Shown in pieces: positions 1 to 5,892 of a stretch of DNA of 5,892 bases. A program made the position numbers and the translations under genes. The stretch comes from an uncultured Prevotella sp. (GTDB lineage: Bacteria > Bacteroidota > Bacteroidia > Bacteroidales > Bacteroidaceae): contig CALCHM010000078.1 in assembly GCA_937901345.1 (NCBI GenBank), forward strand, positions 1 to 5,892, in the 5' to 3' direction. The notes below the pieces were generated by a model. That model was not told the DNA's origin. It ran no database searches and worked only from the letters and a program-made list of their open reading frames with translations. Within the stretch, counting starts at the first letter, position 1, and each line of letters opens with the position of its first letter.

Positions 1-20
1 TACTCTATATATTTTTTGAA

Positions 21-47
21 CACTAATAACTCGAATCGCACGAATAA
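21..47. repeat. Degenerate 9-bp tandem array, left copy
   Basis: Three adjacent 9-mers read CACTAATAA, CTCGAATCG and CACGAATAA, a loose CACGAATNN unit. The mirror copy is at 5846-5872. Short tandem CACGAAT-type strings resemble simple intergenic repeats I associate with Prevotella and Bacteroides genomes, but this comparison is from memory only. Confidence 0.5.
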
Positions 48-48
48 C

Positions 49-77
49 AAAAAAATGGACGCACGCACCGTACGTCC
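49..77 (-). terminator. Intrinsic terminator inside the left repeat, facing out of the window
   Basis: Read on the minus strand, an 8-bp stem (GGACGTAC with GTGCGTCC, one G-U wobble in RNA) encloses the 5-nt loop GGTGC and is followed by A and seven Ts (positions 55-49). GC-rich stem plus T-run is the classic Rho-independent form. It lies about 300 bases downstream of the clpX stop and would act as a second, outer terminator for the clpP-clpX transcript. The same structure with eight Ts is at the other end of the window. Confidence 0.7.
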
Positions 78-113
78 GTACCTGTCAATTGAATCCACTC
101 CGCATACTCACTC

Positions 114-256
<143 letters not shown>

Positions 257-273
257 TTCTCCTCAATAGCAAC

Positions 274-309
274 AAATAGGGTGTGCCAAAATCTTGACAC
301 ACCCTATTT
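274..309 (-). terminator. clpX-proximal hairpin terminator (possibly bidirectional)
   Basis: A perfect 12-bp stem pairs AAATAGGGTGTG (274-285) with CACACCCTATTT (298-309). A further CAA/TTG pairing inside leaves a 4-nt loop. It starts about 67 bases past the clpX stop codon. The T-rich tail is better on the plus strand (TATTTTGCTTTTATTT) than on the minus strand, where only CTATTTG follows. It may therefore act on transcription entering from either side. Its stem ends in the same CTATTTTGCTT string as the terminator after tig. Confidence 0.7.
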
Positions 310-340
310 TGCTTTTATTTAGTAACTCCTGCATATTTCT

Positions 341-358
341 CTCATCACCAATGATGAG
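341..358. other. Short inverted repeat just downstream of clpX
   Basis: CTCATCA (341-347) and TGATGAG (352-358) form a 7-bp stem with a CCAA loop, 19 bases past the clpX stop. No T-run follows on the minus strand, so it is not a terminator by itself. It could protect the 3' end of the clpX message, or be chance. Confidence 0.35.
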
Positions 359-376
359 AAACGCTTCAAGTCACCC

Positions 377-1594
377 TTACTTCAAATTCTTCTCCACTTG
401 CTGTTTTGCAAAGTCGAGCGTAATGGTATAGGTCTTCTTTCGACTGGATGGAGCTTCGTACATCGCATCAATCATGATGCTTTCGAAGATCGAACGAAGT
501 CCACGAGCACCGAGTTTGTATTCCAAGGCCTTGTCAACCACATAGTCAAACACTTCAGGTTGGATTTCGAGTTTCACACCATCCATCTCAAAGAGTTTGT
601 CATACTGCTTCACAATAGAGTTCTTCGGTTGCGTAAGAATATTGCGCAAAGCCTCCATATCCAAAGGATTCAGATACGTGAGCACCGGCAGACGACCGAT
701 AACTTCAGGAATCAATCCGAAACTCTTCAAATCCGCAGGACGGATGTACTGCATGAGGTTTGAAGGGTCTAACTTACGCACATTCTGAACAGAATCAAAC
801 CCAACAGTATGTGTATTCATGCGCTGGGCAATCTTCTTCTCAATACCGTCGAAGGCACCACCACAAATAAAGAGAATGTTACGGGTATCCACCTTCACAT
901 AGTCTTGATCGGGATGCTTACGTCCGCCCTTTGGTGGTACGTTGACGATAGAACCTTCAAGGAGTTTGAGCATCGCCTGCTGTACCCCTTCGCCACTCAC
1001 ATCGCGCGTAATACTGGGATTGTCGCTCTTGCGTGCAATCTTGTCGATTTCGTCAATAAAGATAATGCCACGCTCTGCTTCTGCAACGTTGTAATCAGAA
1101 ACTTGGAGCAGACGCGAAAGAATACTTTCTACGTCTTCGCCAACATATCCAGCTTCGGTGAACACCGTGGCATCAACAATCGTGAAGGGCACGTCAAGGA
1201 GTTTGGCAATTGTGCGTGCAAGAAGCGTCTTACCCGTACCCGTAGAACCCACCATGATGATGTTGGACTTTTCAATTTCCACACCGTCATCAACTACATT
1301 TTGGTTGATTCGCTTGTAGTGATTGTAGACAGACACAGCAAGATAACGCTTGGCATCATCCTGACCAATGACATACTGATCGAGATACTCCTTGATTTCT
1401 GCAGGTTTCGGAAGTTTTTTTAATTCCTTAGCAGGAGCATTTCGCTTCGCTCCTCGACCTGGAACCCCATCCAGAATTTCCGTAGCCATGCGAATGCAAT
1501 CATTACAGATGGCACCATTCAGCCCCTGGATGAGCAAACCCACCTCCGACTCTGGACGACCACAGAAGTCACATTGTCGCTTTTGTTTTTTCAT
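377..1594 (-). CDS. clpX: ATP-dependent Clp protease ATP-binding subunit ClpX
   Basis: ClpX is the AAA+ unfoldase of the cytosolic ClpXP protease. Its hexamer recognises tagged or native substrates, unfolds them with ATP and threads them into ClpP. The 405-residue protein has all the expected parts. The N-terminal zinc-binding domain has CxxC pairs at 8/11 and 30/33. Walker A is GSTGTGKT (116-123) and Walker B is IIFIDE (177-182). The pore loop is GYVGED (149-154) and the second loop is RKHP (225-228). The ClpP-docking tripeptide is VGF (264-266). The arginine finger region is IGRLP (300-304), and sensor 2 is GARGLR (362-367). Length is slightly below E. coli ClpX (424), mainly at the N terminus. 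The start lies 8 nt after the clpP stop and is preceded by ATCCTCCT in the message, so there is no Shine-Dalgarno sequence. Co-transcription with clpP is very likely. Confidence 0.98.
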   Translation of the reverse strand: MKKQKRQCDFCGRPESEVGLLIQGLNGAICNDCIRMATEILDGVPGRGAKRNAPAKELKKLPKPAEIKEYLDQYVIGQDDAKRYLAVSVYNHYKRINQNVVDDGVEIEKSNIIMVGSTGTGKTLLARTIAKLLDVPFTIVDATVFTEAGYVGEDVESILSRLLQVSDYNVAEAERGIIFIDEIDKIARKSDNPSITRDVSGEGVQQAMLKLLEGSIVNVPPKGGRKHPDQDYVKVDTRNILFICGGAFDGIEKKIAQRMNTHTVGFDSVQNVRKLDPSNLMQYIRPADLKSFGLIPEVIGRLPVLTYLNPLDMEALRNILTQPKNSIVKQYDKLFEMDGVKLEIQPEVFDYVVDKALEYKLGARGLRSIFESIMIDAMYEAPSSRKKTYTITLDFAKQQVEKNLK

Positions 1595-1602
1595 AGGAGG
1601 AT

Positions 1603-2268
1603 TTACTTTCTAAGCAACACCTTATCAATCATACCATACTCCTTAGCCTCAGCAGCAGTCATCCAATAATCACGGTCAGAATCCTGCCATACCTTATCAA
1701 AATCAGTGTGAGAATGGTCTGCGATGATGGTATACAATTCTTTCTTGAGTTTCAATATTTCACGTGCAGTGATTTCAATGTCACTCGCCTGACCTTGTGC
1801 ACCACCAAGAGGTTGGTGAATCATCACGCGAGAGTGGGTCAACGCGGAGCGCTTACCTTCCTGACCGCTCACAAGAAGTACAGCTGCCATAGAAGCTGCC
1901 ATTCCTGTACAAATCGTTGCTACGTCAGAAGAAATAAACTGCATCGTGTCATAAATGCCCAAACCAGCATATACAGAACCACCAGGTGAATTGATATAGA
2001 TAGAAATATCCTTACCAGGATCGCAAGAGTCAAGGTAGAGCAATTGTGCCTGAAGAGTATTTGCGGTATAATCGTCAATCGCTGTGCCAAGGAAGATGAT
2101 GCGATCCATCATCAAGCGAGAGAAGACGTCCATCTGAGTAACATTAAGTTGACGTTCTTCAAGGATATAGGGATTGAGGTACTGATTTTGCACCTTCATC
2201 ACGTCGTCAAGCACCATTGAGTTAATACCTACGTGCTTGGTAGCATACTTGTAAAAGTCGTTCATCAT
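1603..2268 (-). CDS. clpP: ATP-dependent Clp protease proteolytic subunit ClpP
   Basis: ClpP is the serine peptidase barrel (two stacked heptamers) of ClpXP. The catalytic triad is visible at the standard spacing: Ser126 in GMAASM, His151 in MIHQP and Asp200 in the RDYW segment. The IYINSPGGSVYAG stretch (90-102) is the conserved oxyanion-hole region. The 221-residue length and the N-terminal segment before YILEERQ fit Bacteroidetes ClpP. The frame opens with two Met codons, and the second (2265) aligns better with the Bacteroides start as I remember it, so either may be used. A perfect hairpin terminator lies between tig and this gene, so clpP probably has its own promoter in 2269-2362. I could not find a good TAnnTTTG box there. 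clpX follows after 8 nt. Confidence 0.98.
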   Translation of the reverse strand: MMNDFYKYATKHVGINSMVLDDVMKVQNQYLNPYILEERQLNVTQMDVFSRLMMDRIIFLGTAIDDYTANTLQAQLLYLDSCDPGKDISIYINSPGGSVYAGLGIYDTMQFISSDVATICTGMAASMAAVLLVSGQEGKRSALTHSRVMIHQPLGGAQGQASDIEITAREILKLKKELYTIIADHSHTDFDKVWQDSDRDYWMTAAEAKEYGMIDKVLLRK

Positions 2269-2362
2269 TGGTTAGTATAAAAATTGAAATGTGTAAAGAT
2301 GGGACGAAAGATGAAAACGAACAGTTTCACGCGATCATCCATAGTAATTCAATAAAAGCGAA

Positions 2363-2418
2363 AAAATAGACAAGATAGTTGACACCAAGGTGTACTTAAA
2401 AACTATCTTGTCTATTTT
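2363..2418 (-). terminator. Strong hairpin terminator between tig and clpP
   Basis: Two perfectly complementary 18-nt arms (2363-2380 and 2401-2418) enclose a 20-nt loop, within which ACAC and GTGT can pair again. On the minus strand the stem is followed by TTCGCTTTTATT, giving a run of six Ts across the stem edge. It begins 24 bases after the tig stop codon. It should end most tig transcripts, so that clpP-clpX depends on its own promoter or on readthrough. The plus-strand side also ends in CTATTTTGCTT, so it may work in both directions. Confidence 0.85.
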
Positions 2419-2442
2419 GCTTATAAACTTTTAACTAAAAGA

Positions 2443-3792
2443 TTAGTTTTCAAACAACTTAGCAAATTCTTCTGCAGAAACAGCCTTGTGGTTGAGGTTA
2501 AGCACATTCTTCAAAGCAGCAACGAGCTTTGTTTCAATGCTACGTTCAATAAGTTGCTGAGCCTGCTGCTTGTTCTTAAGCATTTCTTCAGCATAGTTTT
2601 CGAGGTATTCAACGGGAACGTTGTTCATACCATACTGCGCAAACTGCATGCGTGCAGCTTCTACTGCTGCAGCCTTAACGTCAGTCTGTTCCAACTTGAT
2701 TTCGTTAGCCTTCACCAACTTTTCCTTGATGAGGTGCCACTTGAGTTCATTGATTGAAGCTTCGAAATGTTCTTCCACATAAGCTTCGCCCTTTTCCTTA
2801 TTATTGTTGAGCATTACCTTCTTGAGCACTTCAGTGGGGAATTCTACTTCGCCAACCTTTGCTTCACAGTAAGCACGGAGATCGAGGAGGAACTTGTAGT
2901 CAGAATCCAACACGTGTTGTGCCTGGATACCTTCTTGAACCTTTGCACGGAATGCTTCTTCACCTTCTACTTCGCCTTCGCCAAATACAGCGTTGAAGAA
3001 TTCCTGATTGATTTCAGCGGGAACGAAACGACTAATTTCATTTACCTGGAAGCTGAAGTTACCTGTGTATTGTGCCACTTCTTCCTTCTTAACCTTCAAG
3101 AGTGAAGCTACTTCAGCGTCGTTGCCTTCGTATGCCTTTGAGGGATTGATAACGAGGATATCATTCACCTTAGCACCATTGAAGAGCGCCTTCTGTTCGT
3201 CGTTCTTGAAGTAAGTAGGCATAAGGCTTGCACTTTCAATAACGATACCACCTTCTACGGGTTGACCGTTTTCGTCGAGCTGTGCGAGGATACCGCGAAG
3301 GATGTCGCGTTCTTCATAAGACTGCACATTTTCGGGGTGACCCGCCTGCTGTGCCATGCGCTTTACCTGAGCGTCCACCATTTCTGCTGTTACGTTGATA
3401 TCATAGTAATCAACAGTATCGTTAGAAGAAAGTTCGATGTTCATTTCAGGTGAAAGACCGAGATCAAAGTGAAGTACGAAGTTATCGTCCTTTTCAATAT
3501 CAACTTGATCGTCATGAGCGATGGGTTCACCAAGAACGTCAAGATTGTTTTCCTGAATGTAAGCGTAGAGTTTTTCACCAATCAACTTCTGTACTTCTTC
3601 TGCCTTAATCTGAGTGCCGTACATCTTCTTCACCATACCTGCGGGAACGTGACCAGGACGGAAACCGGGCATCTGCACCTTCTTCTGTGCATTCTGAAGT
3701 CCCTTCTTTACATTCGCTTCGTAATCAGCCTTCTCAATATTAAGAGTAAGTACACCTGTTACATTACCTGTCTTCTCAAAAGTAATATTCAT
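2443..3792 (-). CDS. tig: Trigger factor, ribosome-associated chaperone
   Basis: Trigger factor binds the ribosome near the peptide exit tunnel and shields nascent chains. The N-terminal ribosome-binding domain carries the signature GFRPG at 43-47, the same positions as the E. coli GFRKG loop, followed by HVP and a lysine-rich helix. The middle region (about 155-255) is where an FKBP-like peptidyl-prolyl isomerase domain belongs. It keeps a GxLxxLDENGQPVEGG-like hairpin (167-182), but I do not see the usual IPGFE active-site segment, so isomerase activity is doubtful. The helical C-terminal chaperone arms fill roughly 260-449. Length (449) is normal. The start at 3792 is preceded by an A-rich leader without a Shine-Dalgarno sequence, typical of Bacteroidetes. 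It heads the cluster with clpP and clpX and is divergent from ispE. Confidence 0.96.
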   Translation of the reverse strand: MNITFEKTGNVTGVLTLNIEKADYEANVKKGLQNAQKKVQMPGFRPGHVPAGMVKKMYGTQIKAEEVQKLIGEKLYAYIQENNLDVLGEPIAHDDQVDIEKDDNFVLHFDLGLSPEMNIELSSNDTVDYYDINVTAEMVDAQVKRMAQQAGHPENVQSYEERDILRGILAQLDENGQPVEGGIVIESASLMPTYFKNDEQKALFNGAKVNDILVINPSKAYEGNDAEVASLLKVKKEEVAQYTGNFSFQVNEISRFVPAEINQEFFNAVFGEGEVEGEEAFRAKVQEGIQAQHVLDSDYKFLLDLRAYCEAKVGEVEFPTEVLKKVMLNNNKEKGEAYVEEHFEASINELKWHLIKEKLVKANEIKLEQTDVKAAAVEAARMQFAQYGMNNVPVEYLENYAEEMLKNKQQAQQLIERSIETKLVAALKNVLNLNHKAVSAEEFAKLFEN

Positions 3793-3823
3793 TTTAGTTT
3801 TTGTTTATGGAATGTTTATAATA

Positions 3824-3837
3824 TTTGCGGTCGCAAA
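3824..3837. promoter_or_regulatory. Inverted repeat overlapping the tig promoter (possible operator)
   Basis: TTTGCG and CGCAAA are separated by two bases, forming a 14-bp inverted repeat. It overlaps the inner half of the proposed tig -7 box and would cover the transcription start. This placement suits a dimeric repressor or a small RNA hairpin at the 5' end of the message. No regulator is encoded nearby, so its role is inference. Confidence 0.35.
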
Positions 3838-3841
3838 ATTA
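3834..3841 (-). promoter_or_regulatory. Putative tig promoter -7 box
   Basis: On the minus strand the sequence TAATTTTG matches the Bacteroidetes -7 consensus TAnnTTTG. It lies about 42 bases upstream of the tig start, leaving an A/T-rich leader of roughly 35 bases. I found no clear TTTG -33 element at the usual distance. Confidence 0.5.
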
Positions 3842-3905
3842 ACATTATTTTTTGAGATACCCTATTTTGCGTCTTATTTTTCTATCTCTGATATACAATT
3901 TTATA

Positions 3906-3913
3906 TAATTTTG
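3906..3913 (+). promoter_or_regulatory. Putative ispE promoter -7 box
   Basis: TAATTTTG on the plus strand matches the Bacteroidetes TAnnTTTG consensus. It would give a transcript starting near 3920 and a leader of nearly 60 bases before the preferred ispE start at 3978. No convincing -33 TTTG is present at the expected spacing. Together with the tig box it makes 3793-3977 a divergent promoter region. Confidence 0.5.
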
Positions 3914-3977
3914 CACTAGCAAATTCTGCTTTATGCATGTATGTTTTGCATTTACCAATTACTTAAAAATATCTGTT

Positions 3978-4805
3978 ATGCTTCAATTTCCCAATTGTAA
4001 GATAAATATCGGTCTGAATATCCTTCGCAAACGTGAGGATGGTTATCACGACTTAGCCACAGTTTTCTATCCTATTCCGCTTCATGACAACCTCGAACTT
4101 CAACGTCTTGGAGAGAAAGACGCTCCCTATCGCCTTTTACTTTCTGGCAATAAGATTGAGGGCAATCCTGAAAGTAATCTTATCATTCGGGTATATAATG
4201 ATTTGAAGCAGGAGTTTGATTTACCTCCTCTTGACATTCATCTGTATAAGCGCATTCCTACTGGTGCTGGTCTTGGTGGAGGTAGTAGTGATGCTGCCTA
4301 CATGCTCAAAATGCTGAATGAACTATTTGAACTCGGTTTTAGTAACACCGAAATGGAGCGTCGCATTGCGCCTTATGGTGCCGATTGTGCGTTCTTCGTA
4401 CGTGAACAACCGGCTTATGCAACAGGTATCGGCGACCAACTTTCACCCATTAACCTTTCGCTCAAGGGGTATCACCTTCTTTTAGTGAAACCTGACGATT
4501 TCGTTTCTACCAAAGAGGCATACGCAGGGGTTGTTCCTCAAACTCCTGAACACGATCTCCTCACTGCAATTCAAGCACCCATAGAAACATGGCGATCTAC
4601 GATTGTCAACGACTTTGAACGCAGTGTGTTCCGCACACATCCTCGTATTGCTGCAATTAAAGAAACGCTGTACGACATGGGCGCCATTTATGCAGCCATG
4701 AGCGGCAGCGGTAGCACGGTATTTGGTATTTTCAAAGGTCCTATTTGTGACTATAAAGAAGTATTCAAAGATTGTTTCACTTTCCATTCCGCCATCCTCG
4801 TATGA
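3978..4805 (+). CDS. ispE: 4-diphosphocytidyl-2-C-methyl-D-erythritol kinase
   Basis: IspE is a GHMP-family kinase that phosphorylates the 2-hydroxyl of CDP-methylerythritol with ATP, in the MEP (non-mevalonate) route to isopentenyl diphosphate. With the start at 3978 the protein has 275 residues. The N-terminal substrate motif is FPNCKINIGLN (4-14), with probable catalytic Lys8 and a Cys where Ala is usual. The glycine-rich ATP loop GAGLGGGSSDAA is at 96-107, the catalytic Asp is probably Asp136 in PYGADCAFF, and the third GHMP motif MSGSGSTVFG is at 241-250. An in-frame ATG at 3933 would add 15 residues (MHVCFAFTNYLKISV) that do not fit the family, whose members begin just before the PNxKINxGL motif, so I prefer 3978. 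The stop overlaps the start of the next gene (ATGA), implying coupled translation. Confidence 0.95.
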   Translation: MLQFPNCKINIGLNILRKREDGYHDLATVFYPIPLHDNLELQRLGEKDAPYRLLLSGNKIEGNPESNLIIRVYNDLKQEFDLPPLDIHLYKRIPTGAGLGGGSSDAAYMLKMLNELFELGFSNTEMERRIAPYGADCAFFVREQPAYATGIGDQLSPINLSLKGYHLLLVKPDDFVSTKEAYAGVVPQTPEHDLLTAIQAPIETWRSTIVNDFERSVFRTHPRIAAIKETLYDMGAIYAAMSGSGSTVFGIFKGPICDYKEVFKDCFTFHSAILV

Positions 4806-5557
4806 TTTATTATTTCTCAGGAACGGGTAATAGCAGATACATTGCAAAACACATGGCTACCCTCACCCATGATGCCCTAATTTCCATTACGGACCCACAT
4901 CTTTCGCCCACATCAGACGCATGCATTGGTTTGGTATTTCCTGTCCACGCATGGAGTGCGCCCCGCATCATGGAGACATTTCTCACCACACAGTTGCCAC
5001 AACTGATTCAACACGATACACCTTACATATATATGATATGTACCTGTGGTGATGACATTGGCAAGACCCACAACATCGTTGCTAAACTGTTGCAACAATC
5101 AGGTCGCGACTTAGCAGCAGCATACTCGCTGATTATGCCCGACTCTTACATTGGTCTTCCTGGTTTTGATGTTAATTCCGATGAAGTGGAACTACGCAAA
5201 GTGCAAGAATCGCTGAAATTACTCCCCACTATTGCTGAAAAGATTCAGAAGCGTGTACACACAACGGTAGTGAAACCTGGTCCCTTCCCATGGACAAAGA
5301 GTTACATCCTGCGTCCCCTCTTCTACCGTTATTTTGCAGGTGTACGTTTATTTCACACCACTGAGAAATGTACGGGATGTGGAAAATGCAAACGAATCTG
5401 TCCACTCCACAATATCAACTTCTCCAACAAACGACCAGTTTGGGGAAATAACTGTGCCAATTGCCTCGCTTGCTACCACATTTGCCCTCATCGCGCCATT
5501 GAATATGGTAAATACAGCAAAGGTAAGGGACAATACAAACTGCTTATAGAGAAGTAA
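4802..5557 (+). CDS. EFR1-type flavodoxin-like / 2[4Fe-4S] ferredoxin fusion protein
   Basis: This is a 251-residue cytosolic redox protein with a flavodoxin-like fold followed by a bacterial-type ferredoxin. The first residues, MIYYFSGTGNSRYIA, contain the FMN phosphate-binding loop SGTGNS (6-11), and TCGDD (81-85) matches a flavin-contacting loop. The C-terminal part has two complete cluster motifs. CxxCxxCxxxCP lies at Cys190, 193, 196 and 200, and a second set at Cys218, 221, 224 and 228, so two [4Fe-4S] clusters are expected. No signal peptide or membrane segment is apparent. The start at 4802 overlaps the ispE stop (ATGA). A longer frame from 4772 is possible, but its extra 10 residues precede the first flavodoxin strand and lie within ispE. 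The role is probably electron transfer. The physiological partner is unknown; the Fe-S enzymes IspG and IspH are an attractive guess from the ispE context. Confidence 0.88.
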   Translation: MIYYFSGTGNSRYIAKHMATLTHDALISITDPHLSPTSDACIGLVFPVHAWSAPRIMETFLTTQLPQLIQHDTPYIYMICTCGDDIGKTHNIVAKLLQQSGRDLAAAYSLIMPDSYIGLPGFDVNSDEVELRKVQESLKLLPTIAEKIQKRVHTTVVKPGPFPWTKSYILRPLFYRYFAGVRLFHTTEKCTGCGKCKRICPLHNINFSNKRPVWGNNCANCLACYHICPHRAIEYGKYSKGKGQYKLLIEK

Positions 5558-5601
5558 ATGGAATAATACGGGAGTTTACCCAAATTTACTATTCCAAGTT
5601 G

Positions 5602-5615
5602 TTTCCAATTGGAAA
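5602..5615. repeat. 14-bp perfect palindrome
   Basis: TTTCCAATTGGAAA equals its own reverse complement. It has no loop, so it fits a dimeric protein-binding site better than an RNA hairpin. It lies 45 bases after the EFR1 stop, with no gene start nearby. Confidence 0.5.
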
Positions 5616-5640
5616 TCTAAACGAGAGAAAGTTTCTCAAA

Positions 5641-5683
5641 ATCTCCACTAAGTTAGGAAGAGTCCAACTTACGGGGAGGAGAT
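5641..5683. other. Composite stem-loop in the 3' region
   Basis: An outer stem ATCTCC (5641-5646) / GGAGAT (5678-5683) surrounds an inner stem in which TAAGTT (5649-5654) pairs with AACTTA (5666-5671). After one bulged A, GGA (5656-5658) pairs with TCC (5663-5665), closing an AGAG loop. That gives 15 base pairs in 43 bases. No T-run follows, so it is not an intrinsic terminator. It could stabilise the message end or be part of a small RNA. Confidence 0.45.
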
Positions 5684-5725
5684 CTGTGAAAACACTTGAG
5701 AGTAATTGCTATATTCTCGCATGAT

Positions 5726-5818
5726 TGAGGACGCAGTGTGGAATTTCACTTGACTGGTACGGACTGTGTTTAGTGAGGAGTGGCCTTGCGGAGTGAAATT
5801 CACTTGACTGGTACGGAC
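5726..5818. repeat. Imperfect direct duplication next to the right terminal repeat
   Basis: The 20-mer TTCACTTGACTGGTACGGAC occurs at 5745-5764 and again at 5799-5818, exactly 54 bases apart. Upstream of each, the block TGAGGA (5726 and 5774) followed by a GC-rich spacer and an A/T core also aligns, with about six bases of length difference. The second copy runs into the terminal repeat and its terminator. The first copy stops at GTACGGAC and lacks the hairpin. Confidence 0.75.
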
Positions 5819-5844
5819 GTACGGTGCGTGCGTCCATTTTTTTT
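5815..5844 (+). terminator. Intrinsic terminator of the ispE-EFR1 transcript, inside the right repeat
   Basis: GGACGTAC (5815-5822) pairs with GTGCGTCC (5828-5835), with one G-U wobble, around the loop GGTGC. It is followed by A and eight Ts (5837-5844). This is the best terminator-like structure on the plus strand after the operon, about 260 bases past the EFR1 stop. The mirror structure with seven Ts is at 49-77. Confidence 0.75.
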
Positions 5845-5845
5845 G

Positions 5846-5872
5846 TTATTCGTGCGATTCGAGTTATTAGTG
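5846..5872. repeat. Degenerate 9-bp tandem array, right copy
   Basis: TTATTCGTG, CGATTCGAG and TTATTAGTG follow one another directly after the terminator T-run. This is the exact mirror of the array at 21-47, so the two copies have not diverged here. Confidence 0.5.
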
Positions 5873-5892
5873 TTCAAAAAATATATAGAGTA

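Larger units (their letters stand above)
5558..5774. other. Structured non-coding region downstream of the ispE operon
   Basis: No convincing reading frame exists on either strand from the EFR1 stop to the right repeat. The stretch is rich in short inverted repeats: TGGAATA/TATTCCA (5559-5565 and 5590-5596), a 14-bp palindrome, GAGAAA/TTTCTC (5625-5637) and a composite stem-loop. Only the inverted repeat near 5559 directly follows the gene, and it lacks a T-run. The clear terminator is further out at 5815. The region may therefore be transcribed as a long 3' untranslated region. Confidence 0.5.
5775..5892. repeat. Right copy of terminal inverted repeat (terminator-bearing dispersed repeat)
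   Basis: This is the reverse complement of the left end. The core 5810-5892 matches 1-82 except for one extra T in the T-run, and weaker similarity extends inward to 5775. It is placed at the 3' end of the ispE-EFR1 unit, just as the left copy is at the 3' end of clpP-clpX. The loss of similarity inward, against perfect identity at the extreme end, suggests the true repeat continues past the window edge. Confidence 0.9.

Noticed and set aside
809..1423. 204-codon plus-strand frame opposite clpX
   Set aside because: It is wholly antisense to a clearly conserved clpX and has no recognisable motif, so it is a shadow of clpX codon use.
3469..3855. 128-codon plus-strand frame running from tig antisense into the divergent promoter region
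   Set aside because: Most of it is the complement of tig. The Phe/Leu/Ile-rich tail comes from AT-rich promoter DNA, and no start signal is evident.
3933..3977. N-terminal extension of IspE from the upstream ATG
   Set aside because: The 15 extra residues do not fit the family, and the ATG at 3978 gives the usual IspE start just before the PNxKINxG motif.
5721..5753. Ten-codon frame MIEDAVWNFT
   Set aside because: It is too short, has no supporting start context and lies inside the partly duplicated repeat.

Overview
The window looks like a complete assembly contig of chromosomal DNA from a Bacteroidales bacterium, most likely Prevotella or a close relative. The reasons are the tig-clpP-clpX gene cluster, Bacteroidetes-type ClpX, ClpP and trigger factor sequences, moderately AT-rich DNA, starts without Shine-Dalgarno sequences, TAnnTTTG-type promoter boxes and simple intergenic repeats. 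The genus is inferred by eye, without a database search.

Layout. From a shared control region (about 3793-3977) two transcription units run outward. The left unit, on the minus strand, is tig (trigger factor), a strong hairpin terminator, then clpP and clpX separated by only 8 nt. It encodes a ribosome-bound chaperone followed by the two halves of the ClpXP protease, so folding and degradation of proteins sit together. The right unit, on the plus strand, is ispE (fourth step of the MEP isoprenoid pathway), whose stop codon overlaps the start of a flavodoxin-like plus 2[4Fe-4S] ferredoxin fusion protein (EFR1 type). The MEP pathway ends in two Fe-S enzymes that need low-potential electrons, so this coupling may be functional.

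The non-coding ends are the most unusual part. Bases 1-82 and 5810-5892 are near-perfect inverted copies of one repeat, with weaker similarity reaching 116 and 5775. Each copy holds an outward-facing intrinsic terminator (8-bp hairpin plus a T-run) and a short degenerate 9-bp tandem array, so each sits at the 3' end of one of the two units. The outermost 55 nt are identical, and the first difference is the length of the terminator T-run (7 or 8). This is what a de Bruijn graph branch point would give. The repeat therefore probably continues beyond the window on both sides, and the window is probably the unique segment between two inverted copies rather than a transposon.

The left intergenic stretch (1-376) also holds a degenerate 7-bp minisatellite (114-256) and a clpX-proximal hairpin terminator (274-309). 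The right stretch (5558-5892) has no convincing gene but contains a 14-bp palindrome, a composite stem-loop and a partial internal duplication of the terminal repeat. I see no tRNA, rRNA, CRISPR array or transposase, and no clear new multi-gene system. The best candidates for novelty are the terminator-bearing dispersed repeat and the ispE-coupled electron-transfer protein.
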